Of a DNA stretch of 7,639 nucleotides, positions 1 through 5,866 are shown one piece after another. The notes under the pieces were generated by a model. It was not told where the DNA came from. It searched no databases and saw only the letters and a list, made by a program, of their open reading frames with translations. The number at the start of each line of letters is the position of its first letter. Positions within the stretch are counted from its first letter, which is position 1. This DNA comes from Planctomycetaceae bacterium (GTDB taxonomy: Bacteria > Planctomycetota > Planctomycetia > Pirellulales > UBA1268). The stretch covers positions 1 to 7,639 of the forward strand of contig DONH01000108.1 in assembly GCA_003509235.1 (NCBI GenBank), written 5' to 3'. The position numbers and the translations under genes were made by a program.

Positions 1-300
1 ATGGCCGGCAAAACCGTCCTGGTTTCTTCGGACGCCCATAACGGTAACCTTTGGAAGAGCGCACGAAATATTCAGGGCGTTACTGTCTCGCCAGTTGCTG
101 AACTGAACGCCCTGTCAATCCTCCAGCCGAGAGCGATCGTGATGACTACTGCGGCAATAGATGCGTTTCGGGAAGAGACCAAACGACTTCGTGAGAGCAG
201 CCGAACCAGGTCAGCTCGCAAGCAGGGTGGCCGCAAGAGTGCAAAAGCTCCTGCTCGTAGTCGCGCGGCATCTCAAGGCAAGCAAGAAGGAGAAGCGTAG
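1..300 (+). CDS. rplD: 50S ribosomal protein L4, C-terminal part (5' end outside window)
   Basis: L4 binds 23S rRNA early in 50S assembly and lines the peptide exit tunnel; in E. coli it also represses its own S10 operon. The visible 99 residues match the L4 C-terminal third: a KTVLVSSDA strand, the SARNIQGV segment, then ELNALSIL and the AIVMTTAAIDAF helix that normally ends the protein. The ATG at base 1 is an internal methionine, since the globular N-terminal half and the tunnel loop are missing; the true start lies upstream. After about residue 58 comes a roughly 40-residue tail rich in Arg, Lys, Ser and Ala, absent from E. coli L4 and probably disordered. Only 3 bases separate its TAG stop from rplW, so the two are surely cotranscribed. 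Family assignment is firm; the role of the tail is unknown. Confidence 0.93.
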   Translation: MAGKTVLVSSDAHNGNLWKSARNIQGVTVSPVAELNALSILQPRAIVMTTAAIDAFREETKRLRESSRTRSARKQGGRKSAKAPARSRAASQGKQEGEA

Positions 301-303
301 CTC

Positions 304-624
304 ATGGCGGTCCCTATCCCTCCAGCACCAAAACTGAATCCTAATCTAGCGCCCCATCAGGTCATCATTCGGCCGTTGGTGACAGAGAAGGGTATGCATC
401 GTGCGAATCGCAATAATGCGTATGCGTTTGAAGTTGCGACAGCTGCAAGTAAGGCGGACGTTCGCCATGCAATCGAAGAACTGTTTCAAGTGCGAGTCAG
501 CAAGGTGGCAGTGCAGAACAGGCTTGGGAAGATGCGTCGCAGTCGGATGCGGCGAGGAAGCACGAAGCCATGGAAAAAAGCAATTGTGACGCTCAATGCA
601 GAGGACAAGATTACGCTCTTTTAG
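304..624 (+). CDS. rplW: 50S ribosomal protein L23
   Basis: L23 binds domain III of 23S rRNA beside the exit tunnel and in bacteria is the docking site for trigger factor and SRP. The 106-residue product has the typical start of the fold, HQVIIRPLVTEKG (about residues 19-31), then the YAFEV strand, the ADVRHAIEELFQVRVSKV helix-strand, a basic loop (KMRRSRMRRGSTKPWKKA, about 76-93) and the final strand AIVTLNAEDKITLF. The length is slightly above the usual 95-100 because of a Pro-rich N-terminal lead of about 18 residues. A GAAGGAG at 286-292 within the end of rplD can serve as ribosome binding site, 11 bases before ATG 304. The gene lies between rplD and rplB as in most bacteria. Confidence 0.96.
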   Translation: MAVPIPPAPKLNPNLAPHQVIIRPLVTEKGMHRANRNNAYAFEVATAASKADVRHAIEELFQVRVSKVAVQNRLGKMRRSRMRRGSTKPWKKAIVTLNAEDKITLF

Positions 625-685
625 GTTTTGCAACAACGATTTTTTGTACAGGTTAAAAAAACATAGCGACGGGAAGTACTGACTA

Positions 686-1543
686 ATGGGAATTCGAATT
701 TACAAGCCGACAAGTGCCGGACGCCGCACCGCGAGTGTGTCGGACTTTGCTGAATTGACCCCTGGTGCAGGTGTTCCTAAAAACTTGCGAGTTCGAAAGA
801 AAAAAACCGGTGGCCGGAATAATCAAGGAAAAATTACAGCGCGTCATCGCGGTGGCGGCCATATGCAGCATTACCGTCTTATTGATTTTCGTCGCAACAA
901 AGATGGTATTCCTGGCAAAGTTGACTCTGTCCAGTACGATCCAAATCGAACATGCCGCATAGCTCTTATTAACTATGTCGATGGCGAGAAGCGATTTATT
1001 CTGTCCCCCGATGGGCTTGAAGTTGGTAGCACGGTTGTGAGTGGCGCGGATGCAAGTCCTGAAGTTGGCAATTCGTTACCTTTATCGGCAATTCCTCTGA
1101 GTACCACAATCCACAACATCGAACTTCAGCCTGGACGTGGTGGTCGGCTCTGTAGGTCGGCAGGAACATCAGCCACGCTTATGGCTCGCGAAGCAGGGTG
1201 GGCTCAGATTTCCCTGCCCTCCGGTGAAATTCGTCGTGTTCTGGCAGCCTGCCGTGCAACTATCGGCGCTATCGGAAACTCAGAGCATATGAATGTTCGG
1301 CTCGGAAAAGCTGGTCGAAGCCGTTGGCTCGGTAGGCGACCTCATGTCCGTGGCACAGCAATGAACCCGATTGATCATCCGCATGGTGGTGGTGAGGGAA
1401 GAACAAAAGGTGGTCGTCATCCTGTCAGCCCTACAGGTAAAAGTGCGAAGGGTGGCGGAACGAGAAAGCCTCGGAAGCCATCAGGTGCATCAATTATCCG
1501 TCGCCGAAAGAGTAAGCGGTACGGGCAGATTCGGGTGAAGTAG
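686..1543 (+). CDS. rplB: 50S ribosomal protein L2
   Basis: L2 is a primary 23S rRNA binder needed for subunit joining and peptidyl transferase activity. The 285 residues give a full-length protein: N-terminal extension [32 protein letters not shown] (about 42-59), the OB-like RNA binding domain, then the SH3-like domain with [18 protein letters not shown] (about 150-167). The family signature [19 protein letters not shown] is at about 225-243; His231 lines up with E. coli His229, the residue linked to peptidyl transfer. The basic C-terminal end ([14 protein letters not shown]) is usual. [11 protein letters not shown] replaces the E. coli PVTPWGKPTKG, a variant I associate with Planctomycetes from memory. 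A GGGAAG about 10 bases before ATG 686 is a modest ribosome binding site. The 61-base gap from rplW shows no convincing promoter. Confidence 0.98.
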   Translation: MGIRIYKPTSAGRRTASVSDFAELTPGAGVPKNLRVRKKKTGGRNNQGKITARHRGGGHMQHYRLIDFRRNKDGIPGKVDSVQYDPNRTCRIALINYVDGEKRFILSPDGLEVGSTVVSGADASPEVGNSLPLSAIPLSTTIHNIELQPGRGGRLCRSAGTSATLMAREAGWAQISLPSGEIRRVLAACRATIGAIGNSEHMNVRLGKAGRSRWLGRRPHVRGTAMNPIDHPHGGGEGRTKGGRHPVSPTGKSAKGGGTRKPRKPSGASIIRRRKSKRYGQIRVK

Positions 1544-1611
1544 AGACAAATTTCAAGAATAGACAAAAAAAGCGAAACGTAGGTGTGACTAAGGCAACTG
1601 GAAGGTAGATC

Positions 1612-1878
1612 ATGGGACGCAGTTCGAAAAAAGGACCATTCGTTGATCCTCGGCTTTATGAAAAAGTCGAGAAGCAACTGTCTGGTGGTGATCGTGACCC
1701 AATCAAGACATGGTCACGTGCTTGTACGATTGTGCCCGAATTTATTGGGCTGACCTTCATGGTTCATAATGGTAAGCAGCACCTGAAGGTGTTTGTGACA
1801 GAAGACATGGTTGGTCACAAACTTGGAGAGTTTTCACCCAGCCGTACCTTTCGGGGTCATGGTGGGAAGGGAAAGTAA
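1612..1878 (+). CDS. rpsS: 30S ribosomal protein S19
   Basis: S19 sits in the head of the 30S subunit, pairs with S13 and contacts the A-site finger side of the 50S. The 88-residue product is of normal length. It has the S19 start [11 protein letters not shown], then [20 protein letters not shown] (about 33-52), [22 protein letters not shown] (53-74) and the closing [14 protein letters not shown]. The strong GGAAGG at 1600-1605, six bases before ATG 1612, fixes the start. The 68-base gap behind rplB holds this site and nothing else I can support. Only ten bases separate its TAA from rplV. The family call is certain. Confidence 0.97.
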   Translation: MGRSSKKGPFVDPRLYEKVEKQLSGGDRDPIKTWSRACTIVPEFIGLTFMVHNGKQHLKVFVTEDMVGHKLGEFSPSRTFRGHGGKGK

Positions 1879-1888
1879 CGAGGTATTC

Positions 1889-2275
1889 ATGGCCTATACA
1901 GCAACGCACAAATACGCCCGGATCAGTGCCCGTAAAGTGCGGCATCTTGCCAGCCTTGTTCGCGGCAAGTTTGCAGACGAAGCATTGGATATCCTGCGTT
2001 TCCAGCCTCACCGTGGTGCGCGGATGTTGGAGAAAGTTATTAAAAGTGCACTTGGGAATGCTGAACATCAGCAGGCTCCGGGTGTCGATGATCTTGTCGT
2101 GGTCGATGCACGAATCGATGGCGGGCCGATGTTTAAGCGGTATCAGCCAAGAGCGCGTGGCATGGCCTACGAAATCAAGAAAAGGATGTCACACATTAAG
2201 GTTTCACTAGATACGGTCGCCGTGGCAAGTTCCGACGGCATCCAAACTTCTGGTGAGGCAGAAACTGAGCAATAG
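1889..2275 (+). CDS. rplV: 50S ribosomal protein L22
   Basis: L22 binds all six 23S rRNA domains and its long hairpin reaches the exit tunnel, where macrolide resistance mutations occur in other bacteria. The 128-residue product has ATHKYARISARKVRHLASLV (about 5-24), GKFADEALDILRFQP, then KSALGNAEH, and the signature MFKRYQPRARGMAYEIKKR (roughly 82-100) that forms the hairpin, followed by SHIKVSL. I chose ATG 1889 because MAYTATHKYARISARKV fits the family N-terminus. The frame is open back to 1811, but that would overlap rpsS and add 26 residues with no family match. GAGG at 1880-1883 is a close ribosome binding site. The last 15 or so residues form a polar, slightly acidic tail beyond the fold. 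Confidence 0.95.
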   Translation: MAYTATHKYARISARKVRHLASLVRGKFADEALDILRFQPHRGARMLEKVIKSALGNAEHQQAPGVDDLVVVDARIDGGPMFKRYQPRARGMAYEIKKRMSHIKVSLDTVAVASSDGIQTSGEAETEQ

Positions 2276-2323
2276 CCACGGTCGTTGACTGGTAACTCGG
2301 AAAACACAAAAGGGAAATAGAAA

Positions 2324-3019
2324 ATGGGTCAAAAAGTAAATCCAACTGGATTCCGCACCGGCATTACCGAGCCGTGGAAAAGCCGTTGGTACGCGCCCAA
2401 GAAAGAGTTTCGAGGCTTGCTACTCGAAGACTTTAAAGTTCGTCGCTTCATGAAGAAGAAGTATCGTTCAGCGGCTATTGCAAAGGTCGAGATAGAACGA
2501 ACACGGGACGAGGTGAAGGTCATTCTTCATTCTGCTCGTCCTGGTGTGATCATTGGCCGAAAGGGCCAAGAGGTTGATCGTTTGCAAGATGAGTTGCAGG
2601 AACTGCTTGGTCGAAGAGTGAACCTGAAGGTTGAAGAGATTACGCGACCTGAAATTCAGGCGCAACTTGTCGCAGAAGATATCGCAGATCAGTTGGTAAA
2701 ACGAGCGGCCTTTCGAAGGACATTGAAACGAACAATTGAATCCACAATGGATGCCGGCGCGAAAGGCGTCAAGATTCAGTTGGCAGGTAGGCTAGGTGGG
2801 GCCGAAATGTCCCGACGTGAGAAAAGCATTGCAGGGTCGATGCCACTGTCAACAATACGAGCAAAGATCGATTACGGGTTTTGTGAAGCACTCACAGCAC
2901 AGGGACACATCGGTGTTCAGGTGTGGGTGAACCAAGGGATGTACGAGGAGAACGGCGATGCCGCTGATGCCCAAGAGGGTCAAACACCGAAAAAGCCAAA
3001 GAGGTCGTATAAAAGGTGA
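2324..3019 (+). CDS. rpsC: 30S ribosomal protein S3
   Basis: S3 lies at the mRNA entry of the 30S head; with S4 and S5 it gives the ribosome its mRNA helicase activity. The 231 residues begin MGQKVNPTGFRTGI, as expected. A type II KH domain follows, with its loop GRKG at residues 78-81 in RPGVIIGRKGQEV. The C-terminal domain has RRTLKR at 131-136, where Arg131, Arg132 and Lys135 match the helicase-linked residues of E. coli S3, then AGRLGGAEMSRRE and IGVQVWVNQG ending near 205. The last about 25 residues, rich in Glu and Asp and then Lys and Arg, are a tail beyond the core. rplP starts inside the sequence encoding this tail, in another frame. AAAGGGA just before 2316 supports ATG 2324. Confidence 0.97.
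   Translation: MGQKVNPTGFRTGITEPWKSRWYAPKKEFRGLLLEDFKVRRFMKKKYRSAAIAKVEIERTRDEVKVILHSARPGVIIGRKGQEVDRLQDELQELLGRRVNLKVEEITRPEIQAQLVAEDIADQLVKRAAFRRTLKRTIESTMDAGAKGVKIQLAGRLGGAEMSRREKSIAGSMPLSTIRAKIDYGFCEALTAQGHIGVQVWVNQGMYEENGDAADAQEGQTPKKPKRSYKR
2945..2950 (+). promoter_or_regulatory. Ribosome binding site of rplP, inside rpsC
   Basis: GAGGAG lies seven bases before ATG 2958, the ideal spacing, and is within the reading frame of rpsC, where it encodes Glu-Glu. It supports 2958, not 2967, as the start of L16 and shows that rplP can recruit ribosomes while rpsC is still being translated. Confidence 0.7.
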
Positions 3020-3374
3020 GGCGACCCGTGGAAACAGGGTCATCTTCGGTGAATTCGGCCTCCAGGCCGAACAGCCGGGATGGCTTCCTGCTGCCACGAT
3101 TGAAGCCGGCCGAATCGCTGCCCAGCAGTATCTGCGGGGCGGTGGACGACTATACATACGCGTGTTTCCACACAAATCAATTACCTCCATTCCATTGGAA
3201 ACCCGTATGGGTAAAGGGAAGGGAGAACCTGATTTCTGGGCTGCGGTTATTCGTCCAGGGACGGTTCTCTTTGAGATTGGTGGTGTGACTGAAGATGTTG
3301 CAAAGGTGTGTTTTGCACGTCTTGCTCACAAGATGCCGGTGCGAGTGCGAATGGTTAAAAAGAGGACAATGTAG
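2958..3374 (+). CDS. rplP: 50S ribosomal protein L16
   Basis: L16 sits near the A site and stabilises aminoacyl-tRNA and the L7/L12 base region. The 138-residue product carries the full family pattern: LMPKRVKHRKSQRGRIKG (3-20), VIFGEFGLQA (28-37), TIEAGRIAA (48-56), LYIRVFPHKSIT (65-76), TRMGKGKGEPDFWAAVIRPG (82-101) and LFEIGGV. Arg83 corresponds to E. coli Arg81, the hydroxylated residue. ATG 2958 has GAGGAG seven bases upstream; ATG 2967 is a weaker choice. Either start lies inside rpsC, so the overlap (62 or 53 bases) is forced: the conserved first 20 residues are encoded there. The two genes are probably translationally linked. Confidence 0.96.
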   Translation: MPLMPKRVKHRKSQRGRIKGEATRGNRVIFGEFGLQAEQPGWLPAATIEAGRIAAQQYLRGGGRLYIRVFPHKSITSIPLETRMGKGKGEPDFWAAVIRPGTVLFEIGGVTEDVAKVCFARLAHKMPVRVRMVKKRTM

Positions 3375-3396
3375 GTCAGGAGAATCCGAGTTCGGC

Positions 3397-3447
3397 ATGT
3401 CCAACGAGTCCGACGGTCTCATGTTCAGAAAAGAAATTAAGCGATGA
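3397..3447 (+). other. Possible 16-codon leader ORF overlapping the rpmC start
   Basis: ATG 3397 opens a frame reading MSNESDGLMFRKEIKR that ends at TGA 3445-3447. That stop overlaps the rpmC start in an ATGA. An AGGAGA at 3378-3383 lies upstream, at a rather long 13-base spacing. rpmC itself has only a weak AAAAGAAAT upstream, so translation of this ORF could feed ribosomes to it. Nothing like it is known to me, and such a short frame may be chance. Confidence 0.22.
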
Positions 3448-3701
3448 CGAAGGCAATAGAATTACGAGAAATGAGTGACGAGCAGATTCGGCTTGTCTGG
3501 AAGGATGCGGCTGAATCCCTGTTTCGTCTGCGGATCCAGTCTCAGACAGAAAAGCTTGCAGCTCCGTCTGAAATGCGAAAACAGAGGAAGCTTATTGCTC
3601 GTTGTCAGACGGTTTTAGGAGAGCGGAGTCGGGAGGCGGGTGTTTCCGGTGAAGGAACAAGTGCGGACGCTGATCCAACTTCTAAAGTGAGTAATAGTTA
3701 A
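3444..3701 (+). CDS. rpmC: 50S ribosomal protein L29
   Basis: L29 is a small helical protein at the exit tunnel rim next to L23, near the trigger factor and SRP site. The 85-residue product begins TKAIELREMSDEQI, the standard N-terminus. Its two helices span about 10-37 (with SLFRLRIQSQTEKL) and about 42-62 (EMRKQRKLIARCQTVLGER); the LFxLR and RxxIAR patterns are diagnostic. Most L29 proteins stop around 60-70 residues. Here a further 20 or so Ser, Gly, Asp and Glu-rich residues follow, probably disordered. ATG 3444 lacks a strong ribosome binding site and overlaps the stop of a small upstream ORF. It follows rplP after 69 bases. Confidence 0.95.
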   Translation: MTKAIELREMSDEQIRLVWKDAAESLFRLRIQSQTEKLAAPSEMRKQRKLIARCQTVLGERSREAGVSGEGTSADADPTSKVSNS

Positions 3702-3736
3702 GAATAAAGTTTGAAAGAAGGCAGGAAAGCACATCA

Positions 3737-3817
3737 GTGGCTTTAGTCAATAAAAAACAAAAACGTAATCAGCGGTACAAGCCCGCTAGGACAAACAGGT
3801 ATGCCAAAAAAAGTTGA
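3737..3817 (+). other. Possible 26-codon basic small ORF overlapping the rpsQ start
   Basis: GTG 3737 opens a frame of 26 codons that ends at TGA 3815-3817, 17 bases inside rpsQ. The peptide begins MALVNKKQKRNQRYKPARTN and has ten Lys or Arg and no Asp or Glu. AGGA at 3723-3726, ten bases upstream, is a tolerable ribosome binding site. The stretch is A-rich, so Lys and Asn codons are expected by chance. I recognise no family. It could be a tiny basic ribosome-associated peptide, a coupling leader for rpsQ, or noise. Confidence 0.25.
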
Positions 3818-4190
3818 AACCGGCACAGTAACAAGTGCTGCAGCAAGTAAAACACGACGGGTGGAGATTCCTCGTATTATTCGCCATCCGAAATATGGCC
3901 GAATTTTGCATAGCCGAACTGTCTGCCATGTACACGATGAGGCGGAGGAGTCGGCGCCTGGTGATCTCGTTGAGATCATGGAGTGTCCTCCACGAAGTAA
4001 GACAAAACGTTGGGAATTGGTTCGGGTTGTTGCAAAAAGTACGGCTGTCGACTTGGCAGCATTGCGGTCTGGAGCAAGAGCCACGGAGATGCGAGAGGCA
4101 TCAGTTCGTGACGAAGAAGCAAAGGCAACAGGTCAGGCTAGCGAGGCGACTGCAGGCGGTGCAGATGATAAAAAGGGAGTCGACGAATGA
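3801..4190 (+). CDS. rpsQ: 30S ribosomal protein S17 with long C-terminal tail
   Basis: S17 is a primary 16S rRNA binder in the 30S body with an OB fold. The core covers about residues 4-84: [19 protein letters not shown], then RHPKYGR (28-34), HVHDE (43-47), GDLVEIMEC (54-62) and [12 protein letters not shown] (66-77), all in family order. ECPPRSKTK replaces the usual ECRPLSKTK. Bacterial S17 is normally about 80-90 residues; this one is 129, and the extra 45 are rich in Ala, Glu, Asp and Ser (for example [13 protein letters not shown]), unusual for a basic protein. ATG 3801 is the only possible start in frame, with AGGA at 3788-3791. Its TGA overlaps the rplN ATG by four bases, which joins the S10 and spc halves. 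Confidence 0.94.
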   Translation: MPKKVETGTVTSAAASKTRRVEIPRIIRHPKYGRILHSRTVCHVHDEAEESAPGDLVEIMECPPRSKTKRWELVRVVAKSTAVDLAALRSGARATEMREASVRDEEAKATGQASEATAGGADDKKGVDE

Positions 4191-4555
4191 TTCAGATGCA
4201 GTCGCGGCTCACAGTCGCTGATAACACAGGTGCAAAAGAAGTTATGTGCTTCAAGGTCCTCGGCGGTAGCAAGAAGCGAACCGCTGGCCTTGGCGACGTA
4301 ATTGTCTGCAGCGTGAAAAGCGTTATTCCTGGAAGTGATGTCAAAAAGAAGGCAGTTGTGAAAGCGGTTATTGTCCGTTGTAAGAGTCCGACTCGCCGGA
4401 CTGATGGGAGTTATGTACGGTTTGATTCAAATGCTTGCGTGATTGTAGATAGCGATAAAAATCCTAGGGGTACTCGAATCTTTGGTGCTGTAGCCCGTGA
4501 GTTGCGAGACCGTAATTTCATGAAAATTGTGAGTCTTGCAAGTGAGGTAATTTGA
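4187..4555 (+). CDS. rplN: 50S ribosomal protein L14
   Basis: L14 lies at the subunit interface, forms bridges with 16S rRNA helix 14 and is the landing site of the silencing factor RsfS. The 122-residue product is of standard length and is almost pure family consensus: [19 protein letters not shown] (1-19), [31 protein letters not shown] (36-55), [20 protein letters not shown], then [24 protein letters not shown] and [15 protein letters not shown] 4187 overlaps the rpsQ stop as ATGA, and its own TGA overlaps the next start by one base. In E. coli rplN opens the spc operon behind a promoter; here there is no room for one between the genes. Confidence 0.98.
   Translation: MIQMQSRLTVADNTGAKEVMCFKVLGGSKKRTAGLGDVIVCSVKSVIPGSDVKKKAVVKAVIVRCKSPTRRTDGSYVRFDSNACVIVDSDKNPRGTRIFGAVARELRDRNFMKIVSLASEVI
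4544..4547 (+). promoter_or_regulatory. Ribosome binding site deciding the rplX start
   Basis: GAGG lies seven bases before ATG 4555, within the last codons of rplN. This favours ATG 4555 over the in-frame TTG 4552 just ahead of it. Confidence 0.6.
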
Positions 4556-4887
4556 TGTTGATTCGTACAGGTGACACAGTTGAAGTTCAATCGGGCAACT
4601 CGCGCGGCACGCGTGCACGAGTCCTCTCGGTTGATTCTGCAAACAGCAAACTCGTCGTTGAGGGCGTCAACCGGGTCTATCGTCATATAAAAAGAAGTCA
4701 GAAGAATCCCCAAGGGGGGCGTCTTAGTAAAGAGATGCCAATCGATGCGTCAAACGTATTGTTCTACTGTGCGGACTGTGGAAGGGCATCACGGCTTGGT
4801 GTTTCTCTGACCGATGGATCAAAAAAACGGGTCTGTCGGAAGTGTGGTAGTGAGCAAGGCGAGATAGGCCGGTCGAGAACTGGCTGA
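4555..4887 (+). CDS. rplX: 50S ribosomal protein L24, zinc-binding form
   Basis: L24 is an assembly initiator that binds the 5' end of 23S rRNA and sits at the exit tunnel. The 110-residue product has an N-terminal KOW domain (IRTGDTVEVQSGNSRGTRARVLSV, about 3-26), then the VEGVNRVYRHIKRSQKNPQGG segment (35-55) and EMPIDASNVLF. The C-terminal part has two CxxC pairs, Cys72/Cys75 (YCADCG) and Cys94/Cys97 (VCRKCG), a zinc ribbon found in many but not all bacterial L24. ATG 4555 overlaps the rplN stop (TGATG). The stop codon lies in a short GC-rich hairpin. A 103-base gap follows before rplE. Confidence 0.95.
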   Translation: MLIRTGDTVEVQSGNSRGTRARVLSVDSANSKLVVEGVNRVYRHIKRSQKNPQGGRLSKEMPIDASNVLFYCADCGRASRLGVSLTDGSKKRVCRKCGSEQGEIGRSRTG

Positions 4888-4895
4888 AAACAGCC
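4882..4895 (+). other. Hairpin spanning the rplX stop codon
   Basis: GGCTG and CAGCC form a perfect five-pair stem closing an AAAA loop, with a possible U-G pair outside. The TGA stop of rplX (4885-4887) sits in the left arm and loop. No T-run follows, so it is not a typical intrinsic terminator. It is in the rplX-rplE gap, the region where E. coli has its S8 regulatory site, but I see no clear match to the S8 site. Confidence 0.45.
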
Positions 4896-4977
4896 GAAGG
4901 AATTTGGTGGTTCGTAGGTAAGTGTTGGCGTCGGTAAAAAACAGGCAATACAAAAGATTTTCGGATACGGTTGAATC

Positions 4978-4983
4978 AAGGGA
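4978..4983 (+). promoter_or_regulatory. Ribosome binding site deciding the rplE start
   Basis: AAGGGA lies seven bases before ATG 4991 and favours it over the in-frame GTG at 4922, which has only a close and weak AGGT. Confidence 0.6.
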
Positions 4984-4990
4984 AACGGAA

Positions 4991-5611
4991 ATGGCAAAAA
5001 AGTCAAAATCTGCAAAAGGTTCAGGTAGTGAATCCGCCGCGGGAACACCGAGGCTGCAGGAACTTTACAATACGACAGTCCGCCCTGCACTTGCAGAAGA
5101 GCTTTCCAAGAAGAACCCTCACGCGATTCCTCAGATCGAGAAAATCGTAATCAACATGGGTGTCGGGACGGCAGTTACAGAGAAAAAACATCTTGAAGAG
5201 GCTATGGCAGCGCTTACCCAAATAGCAGGGCAGAAGCCTATAGCAACGTTGTCGAGAAAGGCTGTTTCCGGATTCAAGTTGCGAGAGGATTTGCCGATTG
5301 GATGCAAAGTGACTCTGAGGGGACGCAGAATGTACGAGTTTCTCGATCGTCTGATTGCGTTGGCGCTTCCACGAGTTCGGGACTTTCGTGGCCTTTCGGC
5401 TACAGCTTTTGATGGTTGCGGTAATTACAGTCTCGGGCTAACTGAGCAAATGGTTTTTCCGGAAATCAATCCAGACAAGTTCACTCGCCCTCAGGGCATG
5501 AATATTACCTTGGTGACGACAGCTCATTGTGATGATGATGCCCGAGTTCTATTGCGAGCGATGGGGCTTCCTATGAAAAAGACTGAGGAGGAAGGAGGAA
5601 CTGCGGCGTAG
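4991..5611 (+). CDS. rplE: 50S ribosomal protein L5
   Basis: L5 is part of the central protuberance; with L18 it binds 5S rRNA and touches the P-site tRNA. From ATG 4991 the product has 206 residues against the usual 180 or so. The family core starts at about 20 ([19 protein letters not shown]) and runs through [14 protein letters not shown] (46-59), [20 protein letters not shown] (80-99), [11 protein letters not shown] (101-111), [20 protein letters not shown] (114-133), then [20 protein letters not shown] and [13 protein letters not shown]. The extra length is a Lys/Ser/Gly/Ala-rich N-terminal lead of about 20 residues and a short acidic C-terminal end. The frame stays open back to GTG 4922, but AAGGGA before 4991 makes the ATG the better start. 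Confidence 0.95.
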   Translation: MAKKSKSAKGSGSESAAGTPRLQELYNTTVRPALAEELSKKNPHAIPQIEKIVINMGVGTAVTEKKHLEEAMAALTQIAGQKPIATLSRKAVSGFKLREDLPIGCKVTLRGRRMYEFLDRLIALALPRVRDFRGLSATAFDGCGNYSLGLTEQMVFPEINPDKFTRPQGMNITLVTTAHCDDDARVLLRAMGLPMKKTEEEGGTAA

Positions 5612-5632
5612 CAGTTCTGCAAATAACCTAAT

Positions 5633-5657
5633 GCCGTCAGTGCTTAGTAGTGACGGT
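5633..5657 (+). other. Hairpin in the leader of rpsN
   Basis: CCGTCA (5634-5639) and TGACGG (5651-5656) are perfect inverted arms around an 11-base loop, extended by a G-U pair. The structure ends 11 bases before the rpsN ATG, which has no good ribosome binding site of its own. It may shape translation of rpsN or be chance. Confidence 0.35.
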
Positions 5658-5668
5658 TGATAAAGATT

Positions 5669-5854
5669 ATGGCAAGTAAATCCAAAATTGCCGCTGCAGA
5701 GCGGCCACCAAAATTTTCGACCCGAACTATTCGTCGTTGCATGCTGTGTGGCAGGCCTCGAGCGGTTTACCGCAAGTTTGGAATCTGTCGCATTTGTTTC
5801 CGGAAGTTGGCTGATCAAGGCAACATTCCGGGTGTTCGTAAGGCCAGTTGGTAG
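5669..5854 (+). CDS. rpsN: 30S ribosomal protein S14, zinc-binding type Z
   Basis: S14 is a late-assembling protein of the 30S head next to S3 and S10. At 61 residues this is the short zinc-binding form (also called rpsZ), not the 101-residue zinc-free form of E. coli. It has Cys24/Cys27 (CMLC) and Cys40/Cys43 (CRIC), the four zinc ligands, between [10 protein letters not shown] and [12 protein letters not shown], and the canonical end GVRKASW. ATG 5669 gives [14 protein letters not shown]; a TTG at 5657 would add four residues with no family support. No clear ribosome binding site precedes it; a small hairpin and a nine-codon frame (5631-5660) occupy the 57-base gap instead. Confidence 0.96.
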   Translation: MASKSKIAAAERPPKFSTRTIRRCMLCGRPRAVYRKFGICRICFRKLADQGNIPGVRKASW

Positions 5855-5866
5855 GAACGAAATCAT

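Noticed and set aside
1..3. ATG at base 1 as the start of rplD
   Set aside because: The visible protein matches only the C-terminal third of L4, so this is an internal methionine.
625..685. Internal promoter in the rplW-rplB gap
   Set aside because: The TTGTAC-like and A-rich elements do not form a convincing -35/-10 pair.
1811..1888. Upstream extension of rplV giving a 154-residue protein
   Set aside because: It overlaps rpsS by 68 bases and the added 26 residues have no family match; ATG 1889 gives the normal L22 start with GAGG upstream.
2849..3190. 113-codon minus-strand frame across rpsC-rplP
   Set aside because: Antisense to two certain genes and without a recognisable domain.
3801..3817. 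Programmed frameshift at the A-run from the small basic ORF into rpsQ
   Set aside because: A +1 shift would be needed with no known stimulatory context, and rpsQ has its own ATG and binding site.
3835..4221. 128-codon + strand frame within rpsQ
   Set aside because: It is a shifted reading of S17, whose conserved motifs are clear in the other frame.
4922..4990. GTG 4922 as the start of rplE
   Set aside because: It adds 23 residues without family support and has a poor ribosome binding site; ATG 4991 has AAGGGA at seven bases. Kept only as a possibility in the findings.
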